A DNA stretch of 18,272 nt. It comes from Pseudomonadota bacterium. Its GTDB lineage: Bacteria; Pseudomonadota; Gammaproteobacteria; Burkholderiales; Gallionellaceae. The stretch spans positions 1 through 18,272 of the forward strand of contig JAJZSA010000053.1 of the NCBI GenBank assembly GCA_021822115.1, given 5' to 3'. Each line of letters starts with the position of its first letter. Position 1 is the stretch's first letter. This document shows positions 7,532 to 14,639 of this stretch, in pieces. The notes under the pieces were generated by a model. That model saw nothing but the letters and a program-made list of their open reading frames with translations. It ran no database searches and had not been told where the DNA came from. Both the position numbers and the translations under genes were made by a program.

Positions 7532-8020
7532 GTGAAAAACGCCCTCATCGTTATTCTTATGTTTGCCACCAGCATAGCTAATGCTGACGAGCCCGTATTA
7601 GCAACTACCAGCTATGGTGCAATCAAATTCGGCGCAAAGCTTTCTGAAGTCGAAAAGCAGATATCAGAGCATGTTTCTCCACCCAAGGATGACGACGAAG
7701 CTGGATGCCGATTTATTCAGTTCAAGGCATTCCCCGAAGCACGATTCATGGTAGAGGACGGAGTAATTACCCGCGCAGACGTTTCTGAAAATGTGAAGAA
7801 CATACTTCACATCTCTGTGGGAACATCACTTGCTGCGGTTAAAGCAAAATTTCCAAAGGCTCACCTCGAGCGGCATCAATACGACCCCAATGGTCACTAC
7901 GTCATTTTCAAGAGTGCAGACGGCAAAGCCGCTATTGTCTTGGAGGAAAGCGAAAGCAAAATTGTCGATATTCGTGGTGGACTTGAGCCCTCAGTAGAAT
8001 ACGTCGAAGGGTGCTTATAG
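7532..8020 (+). CDS. Exported protein of unknown function inserted in the gsp operon
   Basis: The product has 162 residues. I chose the GTG at 7532 because AAGG at 7520-7523 lies 8 bases upstream and the start gives a full signal peptide (1-18, MKNALIVILM..., ending ANA); an ATG at 7559 would truncate it. The mature protein looks like two related halves: SYGAIKFGAKLSEVEKQI at 27-44 and LHISVGTSLAAVKAKFP at 92-108. Each opens an alpha/beta unit, and the first contains FMVEDGVITRADV. Cys59 and the penultimate Cys161, in the ending YVEGCL, could pair. I recall uncharacterised exported proteins with this two-unit pattern and a terminal VEGC, but no function is known to me. By hand count 199 of 420 bases (47%) in 7561-7980 are G or C, clearly below flanking gsp genes. 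It is no known Gsp component, so late acquisition is likely. Confidence 0.75.
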   Translation: MKNALIVILMFATSIANADEPVLATTSYGAIKFGAKLSEVEKQISEHVSPPKDDDEAGCRFIQFKAFPEARFMVEDGVITRADVSENVKNILHISVGTSLAAVKAKFPKAHLERHQYDPNGHYVIFKSADGKAAIVLEESESKIVDIRGGLEPSVEYVEGCL

Positions 8021-8061
8021 AGCCTTAGATTCTCTGCTCGCAATATTTCCCCATCCCAACA

Positions 8062-9285
8062 ATGGCCGCCTTCTCCTACACCGCACTCGATGCTTCCGGC
8101 AAGAACACCTCAGGTGTGATCGAAGCCGACTCTGCGCGCCTCGCCCGTGCACAGTTGCGCGAGAGCGGCCTGTTCGTGGTGGAGCTGGATGCGTTGTCCG
8201 ACACATCCACTCAGAACAAAGCCCGCAGCTTCAACCTGCCGTTCCGCAAGCGCATCCCGCTGTCCGAAGTGAGCCTGATGCTGCGCCAGCTGGCCACGCT
8301 GCTCGAAGCGGGTTTGCCGCTGGAGCAGGCGCTGGCGGTGCTGATCGAGCAGGGCGAGCATGAGGCGATGCGGCAGGTGCTGGCGGCTTTGCGTTCGGAG
8401 GTGCTGGCGGGCAGCACGCTGGCGCGGGCGATGGAGAAGCACAAGGACACCTTCCCTGAGATCCACCGCGCGCTGATCCGCGCCGGCGAGGAATCGGGCG
8501 AGCTCGCCACGGTGATGGACAAGCTAGCGACCTATTCCGAGAACCAGCAGGCGCTGCAACAGAAGGTCGGCCTCGCGATGGTGTATCCCGCCATCGTCAT
8601 CTTCGTCGCGGTGCTGGTGGTGGGCGGACTGTTGATCTTCGTGGTGCCGCCGGTGGTGGAAGTGTTCCAGCAGACCAAACAAGACCTGCCGCTGCTCACG
8701 CGCGCACTGATCGTGATCAGCGATTTTTTCGCCGCCACATGGCTCTACCTCATCGCTCTCTTTGTCCTCGCCGGGTTCGGCGCGCAGCGCGCCTTGCAGA
8801 ACGAAGCGATACGTCACCAGTTCCACCTCAAACTGCTGCGGCTGCCCATCGTAGGCAAGCTGATCCGCGGCAGCAACACGGCACGCATGGCGAGCACCTT
8901 GTCGATCCTGGTCGGCAGCGGCGTCGGCCTGCTCACCGCACTCAACGCCGCCTGCGGTGTGGTGAACAACCTGCCGATGCGCCGCGCGCTGGAAGATGCC
9001 GCGGCCAAGGTGCGCGAAGGCGTGACGCTGAGCCGCGCGCTGGCCGCCTCCGGCCTGTTCCCGCCGGTGCTGGTGCACCTCATCGCCAGCGGCGAGCAGA
9101 GCGGAAGGCTGGATACCATGCTCGACCGCGTGGCGAAGCAGCAGACTCAGGAAGTCTCCGGCTTCACCGGCGCGCTCACCTCCATCCTCGAACCGCTGCT
9201 GATCGTGTTCATGGGGGCGGTGGTATTGCTGATCGTGCTGGCGATCCTGCTACCCATCATCCAGATGAACCAGATGGTGAAGTAA
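8062..9285 (+). CDS. gspF: Type II secretion inner-membrane platform protein GspF
   Basis: GspF is the polytopic platform protein that couples the GspE ATPase to pseudopilin insertion. The product has 407 residues, the usual length. The ATG at 8062 follows a 41-base gap after the inserted gene and has no obvious Shine-Dalgarno, but the N-terminus MAAFSYTALDASG is exactly the GspF/PilC form. Two homologous cytoplasmic GspF domains span about 72-170 and 273-375, each with the LxxLLxAGxPLxxAL-type pattern (LATLLEAGLPLEQAL at 77-91; LSILVGSGVGLLTAL at 280-294). Membrane segments lie at about 173-197, 222-243 and 377-400. The early SGxxxA..xxxAxxxLxxxGL pattern is also conserved. The neighbours and the pseudopilin genes assign it to secretion rather than type IV pili. 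Confidence 0.95.
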   Translation: MAAFSYTALDASGKNTSGVIEADSARLARAQLRESGLFVVELDALSDTSTQNKARSFNLPFRKRIPLSEVSLMLRQLATLLEAGLPLEQALAVLIEQGEHEAMRQVLAALRSEVLAGSTLARAMEKHKDTFPEIHRALIRAGEESGELATVMDKLATYSENQQALQQKVGLAMVYPAIVIFVAVLVVGGLLIFVVPPVVEVFQQTKQDLPLLTRALIVISDFFAATWLYLIALFVLAGFGAQRALQNEAIRHQFHLKLLRLPIVGKLIRGSNTARMASTLSILVGSGVGLLTALNAACGVVNNLPMRRALEDAAAKVREGVTLSRALAASGLFPPVLVHLIASGEQSGRLDTMLDRVAKQQTQEVSGFTGALTSILEPLLIVFMGAVVLLIVLAILLPIIQMNQMVK

Positions 9286-9302
9286 AAATTTGCCGCTTCC
9301 CA

Positions 9303-9335
9303 TTGGCACGAGTAGCCCCCGGTTATACGTAGAAT
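9303..9335 (+). promoter_or_regulatory. Possible internal promoter ahead of gspG
   Basis: The 75-base gspF-gspG gap has TTGGCA (9303-9308), TTATAC (9323-9328, 14-base spacing) and TAGAAT (9330-9335, 21-base spacing). Neither spacing is ideal (17 expected). It is the longest gap inside the operon apart from the inserted gene, and AAAGGA (9347-9352) provides a good ribosome site before gspG. An extra start for the abundant major pseudopilin is plausible but unproven. Confidence 0.25.
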
Positions 9336-9360
9336 CTGTTTATCGCAAAGGAATGAATCG

Positions 9361-9792
9361 ATGAAATCCGCAACCCGCAACCAAGGCTTCACCCTGATCG
9401 AAATCATGGTGGTCATCCTCATCATCGGCGTGCTGGCCGCGCTGGTGGTGCCCAAAGTGATGAGCCGTCCCGACGAAGCGCGCATCACTGCCGCCAAGGC
9501 GGACATCGCCACCATCTCCCAGGCGCTCAATCTGTACAAGCTGGATAATGGCCGCTATCCCAGCACAGAGCAGGGACTGGCCGCACTGGTGAAGAAGCCC
9601 AGCCTGCCACCGATTCCGAGCAACTGGAAGAGCGAGGGTTATCTCGATCGACTCCCCAAAGACCCATGGGGCAGCCCCTATCAATATCTGCAACCCGGCA
9701 TCCACGGTGCAATCGATGTCTTCAGTCTCGGCGCGGATCGTGCTGCCGGGGGAGAAAACAGCGACGCCGACATTGGCTCGTGGCAAGACTGA
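9361..9792 (+). CDS. gspG: Major pseudopilin GspG
   Basis: GspG is the main subunit of the periplasmic pseudopilus. The product has 143 residues. AAGGA at 9348-9352 supports the ATG at 9361. The prepilin leader is eight residues plus Gly9, with cleavage and N-methylation expected at Gly9/Phe10 (RNQG, then FTLIEIMVVILIIGVLAALV), and the mature Glu5 (Glu14) is present. The globular part shows the GspG hallmarks: YKLDNGRYPSTEQGL (59-73), the LPKDPWGSPYQY loop (98-109) and the C-terminal calcium-site region with GADRAAGGENSDADIGSW (124-141). It overlaps the start of gspH by about 13 bases. Processing needs a prepilin peptidase, which is not encoded in this window. Confidence 0.97.
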   Translation: MKSATRNQGFTLIEIMVVILIIGVLAALVVPKVMSRPDEARITAAKADIATISQALNLYKLDNGRYPSTEQGLAALVKKPSLPPIPSNWKSEGYLDRLPKDPWGSPYQYLQPGIHGAIDVFSLGADRAAGGENSDADIGSWQD

Positions 9793-10277
9793 ATCCGTAC
9801 ACACACAGCCGTGGTTACACACTGCTGGAACTGTTGGTGGTGATGCTCATCGCCGGCATCCTGCTTGGTATGGCGACATTGCAGCTGATGCCGACAGCGC
9901 AAAGCGTACTGCGCGAAGAAGCACAACGACTGGCTTTTCTCATGGAGAACGGCGCGCTGTCGGCACAGGCCGGCGGTCAAGCCCTGGCTTGGTCGGGTAG
10001 CAGCCATAGTTACCGCTTCTGGCAGCGGACGCGCGAGGGCGAATGGGTGCGTATCGAACGCGATGAGTTGCTGCATCCGCGTTCACTGCCGGAAACCGCC
10101 ACCATCGGCGAAGTACGTTTCAATGATCGCGTCCTAGAACCCGGCGCCCTGCTCGTACTCAGTCCAGAACTCTCTGCCAAAACCTTCCGCGTGCGGCTGT
10201 ATAACGGCAAACTGTACGCTGACATCCTCGGAAACGGGCTGGGCAAGGTAGACATCCATGAGGGGGTAATGCGATGA
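9780..10277 (+). CDS. gspH: Minor pseudopilin GspH
   Basis: The product has about 165 residues if it starts at the GTG at 9780, which overlaps the gspG stop by 13 bases and gives a 12-residue leader. The frame is open further upstream, but that part reads through gspG. A CTG at 9789 is the other candidate; no clear Shine-Dalgarno decides between them, and coupling to gspG translation is likely. Cleavage is expected after Gly12 (HSRG, then YTLLELLVVMLIAGILLGMA), with Glu at mature position 5. Tyr rather than Phe at mature position 1 is mildly unusual. The rest is a beta-rich GspH-type domain of expected size with a C-terminal strand near NGKLYADILG. GspH joins the initiating pseudopilus tip together with I, J and K. 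Confidence 0.85.
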   Translation: MARLNPYTHSRGYTLLELLVVMLIAGILLGMATLQLMPTAQSVLREEAQRLAFLMENGALSAQAGGQALAWSGSSHSYRFWQRTREGEWVRIERDELLHPRSLPETATIGEVRFNDRVLEPGALLVLSPELSAKTFRVRLYNGKLYADILGNGLGKVDIHEGVMR

Positions 10278-10648
10278 ACCGCCGTCATGCCGGATTCTCC
10301 TTGATCGAAGTACTGGTCGCCCTCGCCATCCTTGCCATCACCATGACTGCCGTCTCGCGCACAGCCGATTCCAGCATCCATCACGCCGATGCTTTGCGCA
10401 TGCGCACCCTCGCCGATTGGGTGGCGCAGGATCGCCTTGCCTGGCATCAGGCGCGCGGTGACTGGCTACCTCCCGGCATCCAGAACGGGGTGACCCGACA
10501 GGCTGGGCAGAGCTTCCCCTGGCAGGAAGAGATCAGCAACACTCCCAATCCGACCATGCGCCGCATCGTGGTTCATGTCTATGCACCGGACGATCCGCAG
10601 CATTCGCTGCGCGAACTGTCCGGCTATCTGGTGCAGTTCCCACGATGA
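10274..10648 (+). CDS. gspI: Minor pseudopilin GspI
   Basis: The product has 124 residues, normal for GspI. The start is an ATGA overlap with gspH, and GAGGGGG at 10260-10266 is a good ribosome-binding site. The leader MNRRHAG is cut before FSLIEVLVALAILAITMTAV, with Glu at mature position 5. The following region, ALRMRTLADWVAQDRL, is the typical GspI helix extension (A..xAxWvAxNRL type), and the C-terminus is a short beta-rich domain. GspI nucleates the tip complex with GspJ and GspK, and the gene order H-I-J-K fits this. Confidence 0.94.
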   Translation: MNRRHAGFSLIEVLVALAILAITMTAVSRTADSSIHHADALRMRTLADWVAQDRLAWHQARGDWLPPGIQNGVTRQAGQSFPWQEEISNTPNPTMRRIVVHVYAPDDPQHSLRELSGYLVQFPR

Positions 10649-11250
10649 AGCGCCGCACCGAGTCCGGCTTCACCCTGATCGAGTTGCTGGTGGCGCTGTT
10701 CGTGTTCGCCATCCTGATGCTCGCCGCCTATCGCGCCTTATCTGGCGTGAGCGGTACGCGTGCCCACCTAGATCGTGAAACGCACAAGTGGCAGATGCTG
10801 GAACGCTTCTTCGCGCGCTTCGATGGCGAAGTGGCGCAAGCCCTGCCTCGTCCAGTGCATAGCGCGAGCGGCGCGCAAGCCCCCGCTTGGAGCGGGGTTC
10901 TCTCCAGTGCCCGATCACCGGAAGAAGCCCAACTCGCCTTCACCCGAAACGGCGGCTTCGACGCCCAGGGCTTGCCACTGCCGCCGCAACGCATCGCTTA
11001 TCGCCTGCGCCAAGGCAAGCTGGAATTGCTGCGCTGGTTCGCACTGGATAGCGCCCCGTACAACACCCCGACCATCGATGTCGTGCTGGATAACATCCGC
11101 GAATTCAAGTTGCGCTATCTGGATAGCCTCAATGCATGGCAGACACAGTGGCCGCTGCAAGCGGGCGATACGCAATTGCCGCGTGGCGTGGAGTTGGAGC
11201 TGACACTGAACAGTGGCGAAACCCTGACCCGTTTTTTTTCCTTGCGATGA
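10645..11250 (+). CDS. gspJ: Minor pseudopilin GspJ
   Basis: The product has 201 residues. The ATG overlaps the gspI stop by 4 bp. The leader MKRRTESG is cut before FTLIELLVALFVFAILMLAA, with Glu at mature position 5. The globular part includes WQMLERFFARFDGEVAQAL (46-64) and the VLDNIREFKLRYLDS segment typical of GspJ. A run of eight T bases (11232-11239) lies six codons before the stop and codes for Phe-Phe plus the start of Ser; it is a possible slippage site but leaves the frame intact as written. The stop overlaps the gspK start. Confidence 0.93.
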   Translation: MKRRTESGFTLIELLVALFVFAILMLAAYRALSGVSGTRAHLDRETHKWQMLERFFARFDGEVAQALPRPVHSASGAQAPAWSGVLSSARSPEEAQLAFTRNGGFDAQGLPLPPQRIAYRLRQGKLELLRWFALDSAPYNTPTIDVVLDNIREFKLRYLDSLNAWQTQWPLQAGDTQLPRGVELELTLNSGETLTRFFSLR

Positions 11251-12167
11251 GATATCCCCAACAACAAGGCATGGCATTGGTGATGGTATTGCTGCTCGTA
11301 GCGATGGCAACCACGCTCGCAGTATTCATGGCTCAGCAGCAGGCGTTCTGGCAACGCATGCTGGAGAACGACCGTGAGCGCGCGCAGGCTCGCCGCATCG
11401 CCGAAGCCGGAGTGGACTGGGCGCGCGCGGTACTGGCGGACGACGCATCGGTCAGCCGGCAATACGACCATGGCAAAGAGATGTGGGCGATGCGGCTGCC
11501 CGCCGTGCAATTGGAAGGCGGAGAAGTGCGCGGTGCGATCCTTGACCAGCAAGGGCTGTTCAACCTGAACAACCTGGTGCGCAACGGGGTACCACACACG
11601 GCAGACATCGCCCGCTATCGGCGCTTGCTGGATACCCTGGGCCTGCCGCAGGACCTGGCCGCCACGCTGGCGGACTGGCTGGATACGAACGGCGAAACCG
11701 CTGCGAACGGTGCAGAGGACGGCTATTATCTGGCACTGGAAAAGCCATACCGTTGCGCCAATCGCCTGCTGTCGGACATTGGCGAACTGGCTTGGGTAAA
11801 AGGTTACGATGCGGGTGTCATCCAGCGCTTGCGTCCCTACGTCAGCGTGCTGCCGGAGTCGAATACCGCGCTCAATGTGAATTTCGCGCTGCCCGAAGTA
11901 CTGCACGCTACGATACAAGGCCTGGGTTTGCAGGATGCGCGACGCATCGCCCAAAAGATAGAAGCGGAGCCCTACAAGAACATCATGGATTTCATGCAGC
12001 AACTGCCCCGGGGGGTAATACAGGACGGCTCACTGAACCTGAGCGTCCACAGCAAATACTTCATGGTGACCGGCTATGCCATCCAGGGAGATGGAGCCGC
12101 CACCGTGCATGCCCTGCTGAAGCGCGACAGCAACTGGGCCGTTCAGGTGCGCAAGGAGCTGCAATGA
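11247..12167 (+). CDS. gspK: Minor pseudopilin GspK (tip subunit)
   Basis: GspK caps the pseudopilus tip. The product has 306 residues from the ATG at 11247, which overlaps the gspJ stop; the frame is open further upstream but lies within gspJ. The leader MRYPQQQG is cut before MALVMVLLLVAMATTLAVF. Mature position 5 is Met, not Glu, which is the normal GspK exception. The characteristic large alpha-domain follows, with RRIAEAGVDWARAVL (48-62), the LDQQGLFNLNNLV stretch (conserved D..GlfNlN motif), and the ADWLDTNGE and AEDGYYLALEKPYRCAN region known from GspK. It overlaps gspL by 4 bp. Confidence 0.95.
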   Translation: MRYPQQQGMALVMVLLLVAMATTLAVFMAQQQAFWQRMLENDRERAQARRIAEAGVDWARAVLADDASVSRQYDHGKEMWAMRLPAVQLEGGEVRGAILDQQGLFNLNNLVRNGVPHTADIARYRRLLDTLGLPQDLAATLADWLDTNGETAANGAEDGYYLALEKPYRCANRLLSDIGELAWVKGYDAGVIQRLRPYVSVLPESNTALNVNFALPEVLHATIQGLGLQDARRIAQKIEAEPYKNIMDFMQQLPRGVIQDGSLNLSVHSKYFMVTGYAIQGDGAATVHALLKRDSNWAVQVRKELQ

Positions 12168-13372
12168 GATTGCGTATCCACCTCACCGCACAATGGCAAG
12201 ATGCCGCGACGCCCTGTGCCTGGGCGCTGCTCGATGATGACGGCAATCTGCGCGAGGCGGGCCACAGCACGCTGGCCGCCATGCCGCAGGCGGATGACGT
12301 ACAGGTCATCCTCGCCACCGATCGCGTGCTGTCAACCGCCGTCACCTTGCCGAAACTCAAGCGCAGCAAGCTGGAAACTGCCCTTCCTTTCGCCCTGGAA
12401 GAACACCTGCTGGACGATGTGCAAGACACACATGTCACGGCAGGCGCATGCTTGCCCGATGGCCGCACCATGTTGCATGCCGTAGCCAAGGACTGGCTGG
12501 GCCGTTTCCTCGCCGCAGCTGCCGCAGCGAAGTTGCGTGTGCGTCGGATGCTGCCGGAACATTGCCTGTTGCCATTGCGCGAAGGGGAATGGAGCGTCGC
12601 CTGGGATGGCAGGGGCGGCTTTCTGGCTCTGCCGGGACAAGGCGGACTGGCACTCGACCATGGCGATGACCTGCAACCACCGGTCGCTCTGCAACTGCTC
12701 CTGCAAGACCATCCCCCCGCCGCTTTGCGCATCTACACGCTTGCCGATGAAGTGGGGCGACCGGCATGGCGTAGCGTCCCTCCGGTACTGTTCGAGCAGC
12801 AACGCTTCGACTGGCGTAAAGCCGCGCTCCCAGCCGATGCGCCCAATCTGCTGTGGGGCAAATTCGCGCCCCCTCCGCGCATCGATGCGCTGTGGCCCCG
12901 ACTACGACCAGCTCTGATGGCAGGCCTGCTGTTATGCGGCCTGGAAGCGGCGCTGAGCAATATCGAATGGGCCTTGCTCGCGCATGAGCAGCGCCAGCTA
13001 CAAGGTCGGATGGAAGAGATGTTCCGTGAAACTTTTGGAGCTGAAGCCGCCCTCGTCAATGCACCATTGCAGATGCAACGCAGCGTGGCCCATCTGCGCC
13101 ATGCTGCAGGCGTAGAGGACGATGCCGATTTCCTGCCGTTGCTGGAACGCTTTGCGGCTGCAACCGCAGGGTTGCCAGGCCGCACGATAAATACTCTGCG
13201 TTATGAATCCGGGAAGCTGGACATCGACATGCGCCTTGCCGGTGCAGAAGCTTTCGAGCCCTTGCGCCAACGTCTTGCCGAGGCCGGACTTGGCATGCAG
13301 ATAATGGACAGGCAATCCTCCGGTTCCTTGCTCTCCCTGCAACTGCGTATCTCGGCCGGAGGTGGGCAATGA
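12164..13372 (+). CDS. gspL: Type II secretion platform protein GspL
   Basis: GspL recruits the ATPase GspE to the inner membrane and pairs with GspM. The product has 402 residues from the ATG at 12164, which overlaps the gspK stop and has AAGGAG (12153-12158) six bases upstream; the frame is open further upstream but lies within gspK. The cytoplasmic actin-like part covers about 1-245, with LPKLKRSKLETALPFALEEHL (62-82; in the family this region is KxxxALPyaLEd-like) and the family motif NLLWGKFAP (228-236). One membrane segment lies at about 248-270. The periplasmic part begins with a coiled coil (271-300) and ends with a small ferredoxin-like domain (about 325-402). Confidence 0.92.
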   Translation: MRLRIHLTAQWQDAATPCAWALLDDDGNLREAGHSTLAAMPQADDVQVILATDRVLSTAVTLPKLKRSKLETALPFALEEHLLDDVQDTHVTAGACLPDGRTMLHAVAKDWLGRFLAAAAAAKLRVRRMLPEHCLLPLREGEWSVAWDGRGGFLALPGQGGLALDHGDDLQPPVALQLLLQDHPPAALRIYTLADEVGRPAWRSVPPVLFEQQRFDWRKAALPADAPNLLWGKFAPPPRIDALWPRLRPALMAGLLLCGLEAALSNIEWALLAHEQRQLQGRMEEMFRETFGAEAALVNAPLQMQRSVAHLRHAAGVEDDADFLPLLERFAAATAGLPGRTINTLRYESGKLDIDMRLAGAEAFEPLRQRLAEAGLGMQIMDRQSSGSLLSLQLRISAGGGQ

Positions 13373-13872
13373 AAGAACGTCTCGCTCAATTTAAAGCCAC
13401 GCATTGGGATACGCTGAGCACCGCCGAACAGCGCACACTGCGACGCGCTGCCTGGATACTGGCACCGTTGCTGGCTTGGGGGTTGTTATGGCAACCGGCC
13501 CATGATGCACTCCCCGCTTTGCAAACCAAACTGCCGCAGCTGCGTGCGCAACTCGCGCAGATGGAAGTGCTGGCCGGCGAAGCCCAGAACCTGCGCCAAC
13601 GCGCACAAGTAGCGGTACTCGACGGCACCGCATTGCGCGCTGCGGTGGAGCGTAGCGCAGGCGAAGCCGGTCTGGCACTGACGGTCACCCCAGCCGAACA
13701 AGACTGCGTGCAGATCGATGCCGAAAGTGTGCCCTTCGCACAATGGCAGCAATGGTTGCATACGCTCCAGGACAACCTGCATGTGCGCGTCTCATCGCTG
13801 ATGCTGACCGCCACACCGACACCGGGACTAGTCAAGATCCAGGCGACGCTGACCAATGGAGTCGGTCAGTGA
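13369..13872 (+). CDS. gspM: Type II secretion platform protein GspM
   Basis: The product has 167 residues, normal for GspM. The start is an ATGA overlap with gspL. The short cytoplasmic head (1-26) contains LSTAEQRTLRRA, followed by one membrane segment (about 27-45), a Leu/Gln-rich coiled coil (about 48-82, for example LPQLRAQLAQMEVLAGEAQ), and a small alpha/beta periplasmic domain (about 85-167) with the VPFAQWQQWLHTLQ stretch typical of GspM. It pairs with GspL in the inner-membrane platform. The last four bases overlap the GTG of gspN. Confidence 0.9.
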   Translation: MKERLAQFKATHWDTLSTAEQRTLRRAAWILAPLLAWGLLWQPAHDALPALQTKLPQLRAQLAQMEVLAGEAQNLRQRAQVAVLDGTALRAAVERSAGEAGLALTVTPAEQDCVQIDAESVPFAQWQQWLHTLQDNLHVRVSSLMLTATPTPGLVKIQATLTNGVGQ

Positions 13873-14627
13873 AGCTGCGCCTGCATGCCGCACGCATATT
13901 GTTGTTCAGTGGCATATTCCTGATTGGCGTACTAGTGTGGGCACCGGCCACCCTGCTCGGACATGCACTGGAACGGGCCTCTGCTGGCCGCCTGCTACTG
14001 GCCAACACGCAAGGTTCCTTGTGGCAGGGCAGCGGCACCCTGTTGCTGCGTGCCAGCAGCGGTTTCCAATCACTCGGGGCCTACCGTTGGCGGCTGCGCC
14101 CCTGGCTGGGCAATATCGAGTTACAGGCCGGCTCCCATCCGCTTACGCAACTGGACTTCCGACCTTTTCCGGCCCGCCTGGACATCCACAATCTACGCCT
14201 TGACCTGCCCGCCTCACTCCTTGAGATTGCCTTACCGCAGTTGCATCCCTATCGACTACATGGCTCTTTGAACATCCATTCCGAACAACTGCATATCGCC
14301 GCAACTGGCCTGAATGGTCAGATCACCGCCGACTGGACAGGTGCCGCGTCCGGCCTCTCCCCCATCGCCCCGCTAGGCGACTACCGCATCACCTTGCATG
14401 GCGATCAGCGCGGACTCCAGGCGAATATGGATACACTGGGCGGCAAACTGCTACTGCGGGTAAATGGCCGCTTCGATCCCGCTCTGGGCATGCTCATCGA
14501 CGGCACCGCACAAGCAGCCCCGGGAAGCGAAGGGGAATTGAATGAGCTATTGCACTACATCGGCCCCGAAAAGCAGCCGGGCATTTATACTCTCGCCCTG
14601 ATGCCGCAATCCTATGCAATCCGCTGA
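13869..14627 (+). CDS. gspN: Type II secretion protein GspN
   Basis: The product has 252 residues from the GTG at 13869, which overlaps the gspM stop (GTGA); the frame is open further upstream but runs through gspM. A membrane segment lies at about 8-28 (ILLFSGIFLIGVLVWAPATLL), followed by a periplasmic beta-rich domain with GSLWQGSGTL (49-58), YRWRLRPW and GRFDPALGMLIDGTA (about 201-215), as in GspN of many type II systems. GspN is dispensable in some bacteria and its exact task is unclear. It is the last gsp gene here; the stop is 12 bases before aroE, so read-through into aroE is likely. Confidence 0.88.
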   Translation: MKLRLHAARILLFSGIFLIGVLVWAPATLLGHALERASAGRLLLANTQGSLWQGSGTLLLRASSGFQSLGAYRWRLRPWLGNIELQAGSHPLTQLDFRPFPARLDIHNLRLDLPASLLEIALPQLHPYRLHGSLNIHSEQLHIAATGLNGQITADWTGAASGLSPIAPLGDYRITLHGDQRGLQANMDTLGGKLLLRVNGRFDPALGMLIDGTAQAAPGSEGELNELLHYIGPEKQPGIYTLALMPQSYAIR

Positions 14628-14639
14628 TTCGACCCTTGT

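Noticed and set aside
11247..11330. Missing Glu at mature position 5 of GspK as a defect.
   Set aside because: GspK normally lacks this Glu because it sits at the pseudopilus tip, so this is the expected state.
3363..14627. Type IV pilus rather than type II secretion operon.
   Set aside because: gspC, gspL, gspM, gspN and the GspG-type pseudopilin with its calcium-site region and DPWG motif mark a type II secretion system.
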